Below, one piece after another: positions 46,431 to 56,540 of a stretch of DNA of 64,000 bases. Source of the DNA: Climacium dendroides (lineage: Eukaryota; Streptophyta; Bryopsida; Hypnales; Climaciaceae). Position 1 is the first letter of the stretch; each line of letters begins with the position of its first letter. The stretch is taken from the NCBI GenBank assembly GCA_950106755.1, contig OX467089.1:6388501-6452500 (forward strand). The letters run 5' to 3'. Below the pieces are notes generated by a model. The model saw only the letters and a program-made list of their open reading frames with translations, was not told the DNA's origin and made no database searches. The position numbers and the translations under genes are program-made.

Positions 46431-48510
46431 TTATATCGCATTCCTTGCTCCGGAAACACCGCCACTGTGAATCTCAGCACCTGAGCAGCACCTTTCGATC
46501 ACAGCATCTCCGGAAGCTCATCGATGAAGCTCCTCCGAGAGTGCTTGAAGTCTCAATATTGAACTGTTTTCTTCTGTGTGCGGCAATCTCCAATCCCAGA
46601 AAATTTTCTCACAGAAAATGAACTGTGTGAGAGGCTTCGCAGCGTCGTTTTTGTTGTGTTGTGTTGTGTTGCGCCGCCTGTTGCTTCCGGAGTTGGGATT
46701 GTGAGAAAGGGAGGAGAAGCGAGAGAGACGGCGATGGAATGGGAAATGGCGGGTGTGCCTGATCTCGCAGGCTTCACCTTCACGGGACTCTGTTGTGCGT
46801 TACGGGTGACTAGGACTCCAGACCCCGAAGTTAGTCCAGCTGGACATCCTGGTTCCTCCAGCTGGACGTTCACGCTGATAGGGTAGGAGCCTACGGCTGC
46901 TCTGAAAGCGTCCTCTGGTACATTTTACTTTCTGATTGTACCAGAAATGTACAAATGGTATACATTTCAGGAGATGGACAGTAACCATTGCGTTTTGGCT
47001 TCAAAAATTCAAAACTAATTCCACAAAGTTCCAAAAAATATGCAACGAACTTGTGTTAGATGCCAATTCCATTTGTCTTTCCAAGGGAAATTTACTGGAA
47101 AGAAATTCAAAGAATTCTCACCTCCCCAAATTAATTTTCAGCTTCTAAATGAACACTTTGTGAACCTCCAACCTTAGCCCCTTTACCTTGTTTTTAACAA
47201 TACTTGTTGGGTGTTTATAGGAATTTTACAAAAGTTATTTCCTTGCTAACTACATGGATTTGTCCTAATAGTGCGTGTGACATTATATTAAGAAAGTTAT
47301 ACTATTTTTGAATTAGTGCAAGTTGAGATACTATTGTATTGTAACAATTTCTACAAAAACAATATTTTGTTGTGACATTAGTTTTCTAGGTGACACTTGT
47401 TGTCCCTTCACTAATAGGACAAATCAATGTAATGAAGAAGAGCATTGCAATTAGTCATAGAGTGTTCCCTCACTAATAGATCTTTCTTTGTTAAATATTC
47501 AACATATGACATTTTCAAAATATTTTGCCTATATCTTATTATTCATATTAGATTCTTGATAATGTTTCAACAAAAACTTCTAAAAAAAAGTGATTGGTAA
47601 GGTGACTTACTATTGGGGAAAATTGAATCAAACCAACTAATATCAAGTCACTTTGTGTGGTTTATTTATTTTTGGCTAAACTGTGTTCACTTTCCTTGAA
47701 ATAAATCAATTAAAAAAATATAAAAGGTATTTGAAAAATCATGGTGTGTTTTGTTTGACAAAACACCTCTTTGTCACCCTTCTTTGGCTTATATTGAACA
47801 CATTTCAATTTTTTTTCTAAAGTGCATTGAATTCATGGTCAACTTTGTGTATTTTTAGAATGATATATTGTTGAATAAAATTGGATAAGGATTTTAAATT
47901 TTTTTCATTCAAACAACCATATCATTAGCACACTATTCCCTTTGGCCCATTCAAAATCCTCCCAAAACCTTCCCCACGAGGGATTAATTCTATTTTTAGT
48001 CTTTGTGCTAGTGATACATACATTCAAGAACTAGTAATCCATTCCCTAAATCTGTTCAAAATTTCCAGCTTAGGTGCCGTTGTTCGAGCACTCGAATTTA
48101 TGTGAAAAGTATCAAATTTGAACATTATTTGTGAATGCTACCAACTTCTCATTCTTGATGATAAAAAGGTTGGGGCAACAATGGAATTGTAGAAATATAT
48201 GCTCCCAACCTAATTACTGCAATAAAAAAATTCTAGCCTTGTTCATGAACAAATCTGCATAGGGCCTAAGGAGTCATCAAATCCATTGTCAACTCTATTG
48301 TTTGAGGAAGCAACAAGTATAAGGTGCGGCTCATATATATGAACAAAGCTAAGCTTGCTAGGAGAGGAATGCTCCTTAATTGCTTGTTGTTTATTCCCAT
48401 GAGATCATTGAACATGGTCAATGCTTATTCAACGATTGAAATCAATAAATGGAGTTTTTTAGTGGGACACAAATTGTACCCGATTTGGAGGGGTTTAGTG
48501 GAGCAAAGGA
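46431..48510. other. Promoter side of the ALS3-like gene, then AT-rich intergenic DNA
   Basis: From 46431 to about 46920 the sequence is GC-richer with frames on both strands (46553-46873 minus, 46578-46886 plus) that oppose each other and match nothing. From 46930 to 48510 the DNA is AT-rich with no supportable gene. Confidence 0.5.
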
Positions 48511-48743
48511 AGTACAAGAGAAAGGGGTGTTTTAAATGAGTTTTTAAACATAGTCTTAGACATAAGATTATAAGTAATGACCTTTTTCTTGAATCTTTTA
48601 GGAAATTTTCAATAATATTTATTAAAAATACATATATTTCTAGTAAATTTTTACTAAAAATTTCCTAAAAGGTTGTTACTTATAGTCTTATATCTAGGAT
48701 TATATTTAAAAATTCACTTAAAACATTATTTTCTCTTGTAGTG
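48511..48743. mobile_element. Foldback MITE related to the one at 6156
   Basis: The right end, reversed, reads CACTACAAGAGAAAA; the left end reads AGTACAAGAGAAAG. Inner arms pair over GTTTTAARTGARTTTTTAAA and a TAGTCTTAGAYATAAGAYTATAAGTAA-type segment. There is no coding capacity. Termini match the CACTACAAG type of the 6156 element. Confidence 0.65.
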
Positions 48744-48949
48744 GCATCAATGGACCAAGTCCAAAAACATATATTGGTTTACTAAAGTTGTAGTATGTGG
48801 CATATAATACATTACTATAGAAGTTTGAAGAAAAAATTAGTTGCGATTTGAAAAAAATTTAATTTCAAAGTTATTACTATAGAAGTTTGTGCATGTACTA
48901 TAATTTGGAATCACATTCTGTTTTTTGTAGTAATTAATTATAGCACAAT

Positions 48950-49440
48950 TCCCAACATAGTGGTGGTGCATTATGATTGGCTACAAGACCTTCAATATTG
49001 CAACCAATCCCTTGTTGGATTTTGCAACTAGACCTTGGTCAAAAATAAGAAGGTCTATATAATGAGTATGGGTAGAACAAAATCTCCAGCTAAAAAATTC
49101 ATAGTAATTATGTTTTGAGAAATAAAATTTTGAAAAATTATGGAGACCTTATGAATTCTATTTTTGCATATGGGAAAATTTCCCCACTATTGAAACCTAC
49201 CTTGCATATACCAGTACATGTATCTACTTAACCCATAAACAATGTAGAGGATGTTTTCTGGTTGATGAATGACAAAGAATCTCTCCATGTATGCCAAAAG
49301 TGTAATTATTCATCTTCCAAATTTTATATAAAAAGGGAAGGTCTTCTACAATACTGTGTCTTCCAGTAAGTATTTCTTCATTTTTTTTAAACAATATACA
49401 GGGTATCCAAATAGGTGATTGGCTTGTTGTTTAAGGTAGG
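48950..49440 (+). repeat. Dispersed AT-rich repeat, copy B
   Basis: Matches 42112-42400 and 43391-43910 in order, but lacks about 1 kb in between and has only one minisatellite unit (from 49265). Divergence is moderate, about one base in six by eye. Confidence 0.75.
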
Positions 49441-50850
49441 AGGCTCATAAACCGACCATCTAAGGGATAATGGACCTCTATAGGAAAATCTATAGAGCGT
49501 AACATTTTCACATATTTTTTAATTGAAAGAAAAAAGAGAAACAATTCATTGACAATTTAAATTGTAATTTTATGACTTAGAATGATTTAACTATGAATTT
49601 TCAAAGTGAAAGGTGCATAGGTAGCTATTGATGCTCATAGATTGAACCAATCTTCAATCAAAATCAACTTTTGAATGGAGCACTTCAAACTTAAGATGTT
49701 TCTATAATTTTGGCTCGTAGAGAACAATCCACATCATACTTTCATTTATTTTAACCTTACATGAATGTCTATTTTACTCAAAGGGATTTAAGAACACAAA
49801 TAAAAAACAAAAAATGCATTGAACAAACTGTGATCCATTTTTGAAACTCTCTGCACTATCTATGACAGTTCTATAGGGTGATTCTACATGCTTGCTCGCA
49901 ATTTGAGCCTCCCACCTTAACTCCTAAGCGCCCAGACTGTATTTGCCAAAATTCAGACCCTTTTCAATTCATTCCAATCAAACTATCATGTAAAATGAGA
50001 TCCACATAAATTGACTGTACTGATTGATAGTAGAGATAGGGCCAGAGCTATAGGGAAAAGGACACGTCCTTTTACCGTACCGTTAAAAAAATTATAATGG
50101 TCAAACAAGGAGATCTTTGAGTTTTGAGAGGCCATATTTGAGGCACTGCGGCGCTCAGGGGTTAAGGGTTAAGTGGTCAGAGATGGAGATTTATTTTAAA
50201 CCATCCTGGTCAGGGGTCGGTCATTGAGAACAGTATTGAGAACCTATATGATACCCGGATTGCGCAGATACCCACGCCCAGCAGTGGTTACCACCAGGTT
50301 CTAAAAGGGGGTTAAGATTCGATTTTGAATAAAACATTTTAGGAAATCAGGCCAGCATGTAACTTACTTTTTTTTTCTCTGCAGTAGAACTCCGTTTCAT
50401 TTGTGTAAAAAAAATTAAGATTAAAATGAAAATTAAAACATTTTAGGAAAGGCTACGAGAGCTGTCGGCCACGCGAGATTTGGTGCCTTCCACAATTCCA
50501 CATGCCACAAAAACCCGAGATCTCGGCACCCGCAGTGACGCCACCCTCGCGTCGCCCGTGACGAGAAAAACCCACAAAAAAACCTCACAAAAAACCCACA
50601 AAAACGCACAAAATCGCGCAGGAAACGCACAATTTGCTCTCCGCGACGACTGAAGCCCAGCAACTCGCTGCGCCGGCAGCAGCAAGCGTCGTTTTCTCCC
50701 AATTTCTTCGTGGAACAATTTCATCGTAGAACAAGAGTTTCGTTTCTCTCGTGCGCGGCTGGCACGCGCTGGCGTCTCCTAATCGGTTCCCCAAATCGGT
50801 TTCCTAATCGGTCCCCCCGCATGTCCCACACGAAGACGCTCATCCTGCTG
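49441..50850. other. Intergenic DNA and probable promoter/leader of the unrecognised gene
   Basis: AT-rich to about 50440 with no feature seen. From 50450 to 50850 GC rises sharply, with repeated ACAAAAAAACC-type and CACAAAAAACCCAC-type motifs near 50570-50620. This is probably the promoter and 5' leader of the next gene. Long minus-strand frames in this block (50433-50794) look like shadows of the biased composition. Confidence 0.5.
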
Positions 50851-50951
50851 CGGAATTCATGTGGGCAAGCTCGCGCCCACCGATCGTTTCTTCCTCCCAC
50901 CATGGATTTTTTTGTAAATTTGAACAAGTTCCGCAGCATTGCAGCAGCGCC

Positions 50952-52951
50952 ATGGTTGGGGCGATGATGATGATGCAGCAGCAGCAGCAGCAGCGGGGCG
51001 CCTGCGTGGCTGGTGTTGGCGTTGGCGGAGTTTTGGACGTTGTAGCAAGCTCGCGAGTGCGCATTCAAACTGTCGGTAAAGGTTTTGGGTGGTGGGTTTT
51101 GGTGGGTGGGTTGTGCTTGGGTTGCGATTTATTTGGGTGTTTGGCTTCATTTTGAGGTTAGTTTCGAAGGAGGTATTAGGAATTTACAAAGCATCGGGGG
51201 AGCTTCTCGGGTACCTCTGGAGATAGATACATGGGACGTTCCCGTTGCTTCATGTTCTTTTTTGTGATCCTTTGTGTGGTACGATCGGTATTCATATATA
51301 ACATACATTCGAGGCACGGGGCCCTTTGCTTTCCATGAATCAAAGGCTGCTTTCACTGTAACAAGAAACTATAGCTCATGTAGAAGGACCTCTCCCTTTC
51401 CATTCAATAATGGTGTGTTTCGCCTTTGACCTCGCCCAAGAGATTTTGCAACATTTTCTTGGATAGGGGGAGATCAGCGAGAAAGTGAAGTCGCAGGGAA
51501 TTTCAAAGTCTTTGGGGCATCAGGCTGCACAGGGATTAATTACAGGAAACATGCATGCATGTGTAAGTTGAGCACGGGAGTTTCTGGGTTTAGCCCCCTT
51601 GTGATTTGATTGGTGGTTTGTGTGTGCAGTCAAATCTGACAAGAGGGGCGAACCGTTTGATCAATTGAAGCTCAAGCTAGCTCGCCGTGAAGCATCGATC
51701 TTACGCAGTCAAGAAACCATGAATTATGATCGGTTGTGTGTCGTCTCGGCGGTAGCATCGCAAGCGTTGCAGGACAAAGCTGCGCTCCTGTTCGCTCGCA
51801 TTTGCGTCAATCCGAAGGTAATTACCGACTTTGGACACGTATCTTCTTCCATTTTTCTGCCTTCTCATCTCATCGACCTCAATGTCACAATGTTACAACG
51901 CTCAATGTTGCACTCATTGTTCTTAGATCACGGCAATTCAAACAAGATAACTCCGCATCCTGATTCCCAAGATCTTCGAAGCTCATTGCTTGATAAGAAT
52001 TTGACAAGTTTTTGTTGGTAGACGAGTTGAGGTGTAGACTTTCAAAATCAATGTGTTCATGCCCTGCACATTTACGTATGTGTCTCAATTAGGTACCTAT
52101 ACCTTAGACCTGAAACACATGTTAAAGGGTCTGATTTGCACTGTTGAGTATAAATTTGTCCTGCTTTTATCACTTACGTGATCCCATGAATGTGGTGTTC
52201 GGTGCTTTCTCCCGAGGCTGCAGAATCCATTCTCTCCTGTTTCCTCTTCCTTTCTTCTGCCTTCTAATCTCATGTACTGTAAAATCTCATTGTGAAATGT
52301 TCAATGTTGCACTCATTGTTCTTAGTTCTTTGCAGTGTAAAACGAAATTTTAATAGATTAAGTGTTCACACTCTCAACACAAATCAAAGTTCACCTGTAT
52401 GGTCAGTGGAACATCCAATGTACTGTATGGTTAATGGAGCCTCTACTTTACCTCAATGTCACAATGTTACAACGCTCAACATTACACCTATTGTGCTTCG
52501 AGCACTGAAATCAAACCAGGGTAGCTCCCCATCCCGTTTCCCAACATCTTCGACGATCATCTTTTGAGAAGAATTTTGCACTTATGTGATCCCGTGACTG
52601 TTGTGTTAGGTTCTTTCTCCCGAGGCTGCGGAATTCATGCTCACCGTCTCGGCCTCCCACACCACCCTCTCTCAATCCGAGTCCGAATCGGCCTCCCAAG
52701 CCGACCTCATTCTGCGCGGCGTGCATCCGACTTCGTTCCAGCCGGTGTTGCTGGTGTGCACCACGACCATGTTCGCCACGCCCATTGCGCAGTCGGACGT
52801 GGAGAAGGCGAAGCGGCGAGGGGAGTTGTGGCAGAGGGCTGTCGGAGCTGCTTTCTTGGTGGTGCCCGTGGTTGCTGGCTTTGCAGTTTCTACTGAGGTT
52901 GGCGATTTCTCCAAAGACGTGGGCGTTGTATGCTGTGATATAAGTAAGTGA
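50952..52951 (+). CDS. Unrecognised three-exon protein with N-terminal Met/Gln run and C-terminal hydrophobic segment
   Basis: Exons 50952-51075, 51630-51817 and 52625-52951 join in phase (the valine at residue 42 is split), giving 212 residues. The ATG at 50952 has a strong GCGCCATGG context; an in-frame ATG at 50859 would add 31 residues. Residues 4-14 are four methionines and six glutamines encoded by trinucleotide runs. Exon 2 is a charged helix (KLKLARREASILRS) then a small-residue-rich helix (SAVASQALQDKAALLFARI). Exon 3 starts AAEFMLTVSASH, and residues 176-194 are hydrophobic (AVGAAFLVVPVVAGFAVST). Third positions are G/C-rich, unlike flanking DNA, and support real coding. A GTAAGT donor at 52944 just before the stop could lead to further exons. 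The N terminus could be an organellar transit peptide. No family is recognised. Confidence 0.6.
52176..52240 (+). repeat. Decoy copy of the exon 3 splice acceptor inside intron 2
   Basis: The real acceptor context (GTGATCCCGTGACTG...TTCTTTCTCCCGAG then GCTGCGGAATTCATGC, exon from 52625) has a near copy 408 bp upstream (GTGATCCCATGAATG...GCTTTCTCCCGAG then GCTGCAGAATCCATTC, from 52217). Reading the decoy in phase gives a short frame and then a stop. Flanking intron sequence (AATGTCACAATGTTACAACGCTCAA at about 51882 and 52457) is also duplicated. Confidence 0.75.
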
Positions 52952-53700
52952 CAGAATGTTCCCATTCTTTTTTTGTTTGGTAGAGGAGCAGGGAGTCTTG
53001 TAGAGCAAATCGTAGTGTTCGCAGGGGGTGCTACAAATCTGTCCGCCCTCTTGGTGAGTTTTTCAATTTTGTCAGGGTCTAAATTGGGTATCATGAATCA
53101 CTGGAATCATTGCTTTGGGGTGGCTATGGATGGATGCACATTTCTTTGCCGCCATGGGCGTTTTAAGTTGTGATGTACGTAACGTGAAACTGTGTTCACC
53201 TGTTTTGTTTGGTAGAGGAGCATGGAGCCTTGTAGTGCAAATCATAATGTTCGTAGAGGGTGTTATACATACTTCCGCCTCCTTGGTCATTTTTTCCAAT
53301 TGATGATCTTCTCTGGGTGTAAATTGGGGTTCATAACTCACTGAATTTCGATTTTGATCGTCTTTTTGTGGTTGAGTGGATGTGAGCTTTTCATGGTTAT
53401 GAGCGCTGTATGTTGTGATTAAGTCAATTCGTGCTCATTTTGGGGGGGTTGGTAGAAGAGCAGGAACCACTTCTGCATTGTAGTGAAAATCAAATAGTTT
53501 GTACCGAGTCTTGTAAGCCTTTCTTCCTTCTTGTTGCGGTTTTCAGTTCATGATCTTCTCTGCGTCTAAATTGAGAATCATGATTCTATTTCATAGCGTT
53601 CCTTGGAGTGTGGGTGATTTTGATTGCTGCTTTTCCTGGAGGCCGGCGCTTTTGTCAAGAACGTGGTCGCTGTGTCTTGTGATATGAACAAGTGATATTA
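52921..53700 (+). repeat. Tandem array of about 240 bp units starting in the last exon of the unrecognised gene
   Basis: Unit starts (RGCGYTGTATGYTGTGAT-like) lie at about 52921, 53157, 53400 and 53659, spaced 236, 243 and 259 bp. Each unit carries a GGTAGARGAGCAKG motif, a TGTAGWGCAAATC motif, a CCKCCTYCTTG motif and a TCTAAATTGRGWATCATGA motif in the same order. The first unit includes the C-terminal codons and the GTAAGT donor. Confidence 0.75.
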
Positions 53701-54289
53701 TGGTCACCTTTTTAACCCCAAAGTGACATTCGATATCCAAGGTTCAAAAACATCATTGCTTTTGGAGCTCTATAGGTTCAAGTTATACAAATCTCAACCA
53801 TACAATCTTGTAGTGTATATGTTTTAGATGATACGTACAAAATTTGAAGTCATTTGGCCACATAGATTGCAAGATCATAATGTTTTAGTGTCAAAAATAG
53901 ATGCTGAAATTTTCCCAAAAACACATTTGGAGGTGAAATTTGTTCTCTAAACCTACTCAAATGAAAAAACTTTACACTACAAAATGATTCAAAACTAGTA
54001 TACAAACACATTGGTGAAATTTTTTTCCATTCAATCAACTCATTGTGTCTAAAAAACAACTTTGAAATGTCAAAAAACAACAAGAAAAATTGCAAAAAAC
54101 ACATCTAAGGCTGAACCTACTACTACTAGAATGCTTTTCACTCACTCATTACTTCTTAGATTGACATAAGATTTTGGCCTCACAAACTTGACTAATATGT
54201 GCAACTTCTTCAAAAAAAATTACTGAAAATGGACTTTTATGAAGAAGAAATAGGCCGCCGAAGTTCACTCTACTCCCAAAATGCCATGA
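53701..54289. other. AT-rich DNA with traces of the dispersed repeat
   Basis: A segment near 53780-53930 resembles the CATAGATTGCAAGAT landmark region of copies A and C. No gene is visible. Confidence 0.4.
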
Positions 54290-55005
54290 TGTGGAACTTC
54301 GAATTGCTCCCAAACATTCACAACAACTTGGATTGACATGAAAATTTTACCACAATAACTAGACTTCAAGGGGAACAAAATCCAACAAATTTTTATTAAA
54401 AATGAATGTTTTACAAAAGAAATCCAAGCCCCCGAAGTTGTAGCCCTCAATGCAGTTTGGTGAAGTCAAATTGAAGCTATGAACTTCAATTGTCCACCCA
54501 AAACTCAGTACATCTTGGATTGATCTGAAATATTTTCTACACAAACTAGAGGGGAGAACACAACTTTACCAACAAATTTTATTGAATTTGGACCTTGCAT
54601 GCAAAAGTTACAATACTGTGAATTGGACTTCAAATTGTGTGAGGACACTTTCTGAACTCAATTGGCCCCCCAAAACTCAGTACATCTTGGATTGATCTGA
54701 AATATTTGCTACACAAACTAGAGGGGAGAACACAACTTTCCCAACAAATTTGATTGAATTTGGACCTTAAATGCAAAAGTTACAACACTTTGAACTGGAC
54801 TTCAAATTGTATGAGGACACTTTCTGAACTTCAATTTGCCCCCCAAAACTCAATACATCTTGGATTGATCTAAAATATTTGCCACACAAACTAGAGGGGA
54901 GAACACAACTTTCCCAACAAATTTGATTGAATTTGGACCTTGAATGCAAAAGTTACAACACTTTGAACTGGACTTCAAATTGTGTGAGGACACTTTCTGT
55001 CCTCT
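54290..55005. repeat. Satellite-like array, about 173 bp units
   Basis: Three close units begin near 54498, 54670 and 54843 with CCAAAACTCARTACATCTTGG and run through ACTAGAGGGGAGAACACAAC, TTGAATTTGGACCTT and GGACTTCAAATTGTRTGAGG. A more diverged unit precedes them from about 54290. The two last units are the most alike. Confidence 0.88.
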
Positions 55006-56116
55006 TTCTCATTTTGGGGTTAAAGGATCCTTTGTGTGAAGTGCAAATTTGTAGTGCAAATTATAAAGTTCATAGACAACAGTAGACTGTACTGTACCAT
55101 ACAATGAACCTGTCCGCCTTCATGCAAAGGTTTTCGTGCTCTAGACCTGCTCAATGTCAAAGCCCAAGCATCTCCTGATTGATTAATATTCCTTCTTATC
55201 ATATTTGCATGCAATTTCACATAGAGAGTGAATTTTGAACTGGATTTCGTAGGCTTCAAACTAGTTGAAAAATATGAGAACTCATTCATAGCTTCTCCAA
55301 AGTACCTAGATAGCAAATCTGTATGGTAATGGGTAGTTCTACCTTAGTTCAGCTTGTCCACGCAAAGGAGTTGGAGTAGGTTTAGATCAAGATATTGTAG
55401 CTTGCATTTTTTTGGGGGGATATTGGTCATTCAAGTAGTGTTGATGGGGAAAGCCAATATCATATCGAGATAGGAAACCTTGATGCGGACAAATATTTAT
55501 GTGAACTCAAGAGTCTAATATACCTTACACAATAGCAATGATGAATTGGTATAGTGTGTTTTTAGGGTCATCACTAGCAGTTGGTGCTTGCTTTGCTACA
55601 CATTAACTATATTATTTTCATCAATTTTTTATGTGATAAAATGCAGATTAATAAAGTATGTATAATATTTAAATGAAAATATTGACATCTTCATATAATA
55701 TTCTTTGGAAGTATGTATATTGTGCAATAAAAAGTAACTAAAGAAAATTTTTATATCATAATTTTCAAAAAAAATTCTTTGCAAAAATGAAAAAATTGCA
55801 ATAAAAAAAATTAATCAAGTGAAAAATGTAAATAGAATCTCACATTTGAATATGTAGAGCAATAGTTTCAATTTCAAGAAAATCTTCAATTAAGAAATTA
55901 TTAACCTTCATATAAAAATTTATAAATACACATATAATAAATTGTAGAGTAATTCTAGTATTTTTCAAATCAAAATCTTTACAATCAAAGAGCATGCAAA
56001 ATTTTCACCTATTAAAATGTAGAATAACAATAATGATTCCGATTTCAATAAAAGATTCAAATAACAAATTATAAAAATCTTCATAATCATTTGAATATAT
56101 TGCAATCTAAAAAAAA

Positions 56117-56118
<2 letters not shown>
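55006..56118. other. AT-rich intergenic DNA
   Basis: No supportable feature. A/T content is extreme from about 55620 on. Confidence 0.5.

Positions 56119-56189
<71 letters not shown>
56119..56189. repeat. (AT)n microsatellite, about 71 bp
   Basis: An uninterrupted alternating AT run of roughly 35 dinucleotides. Frames on both strands here are artefacts. Confidence 0.97.
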
Positions 56190-56191
<2 letters not shown>

Positions 56192-56540
56192 AGTTAAATT
56201 TTATTCATTAGAATTTTTGCATATTTGCATATTTTCAAAGAAAAGTGATAAATTTTATAAATGGATTGCATCCAAAGATACAATGTAATATCCTTCCATA
56301 CGGTATAAAAGAATGTAGCAAAATGGTTACGAATATCATCTTACCATATTTATTGATATGGTAGGCTATCTTAATTAAAACAATGAAATAATGATAAACA
56401 CCTAAAGAATGCAGTTGAATGGAAGGGGACGTCGCCAAAGTGTGCATGAACCCCAAAACATGTAGAGTTTGAAACAAACTTTTAACTTTTCCATCCACCT
56501 GATTTAGGTGTAATTATATGTAGGAATCTCCATGACAATG

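Noticed and set aside
46553..46886. Overlapping 106- and 102-codon frames on opposite strands
   Set aside because: Neither has family similarity and they lie in the ALS3-like promoter block.
50433..51150. Minus-strand frames rich in alanine, cysteine and arginine
   Set aside because: Antisense to the trinucleotide run and GC-rich leader of the plus-strand gene, whose exons join in phase.
52511..53094. 165- and 140-codon minus-strand frames
   Set aside because: Antisense of exon 3 of the unrecognised gene; no splice support or similarity.
55965..56288. Tyr/Ile-repeat frames on both strands
   Set aside because: Direct translation of the AT microsatellite.
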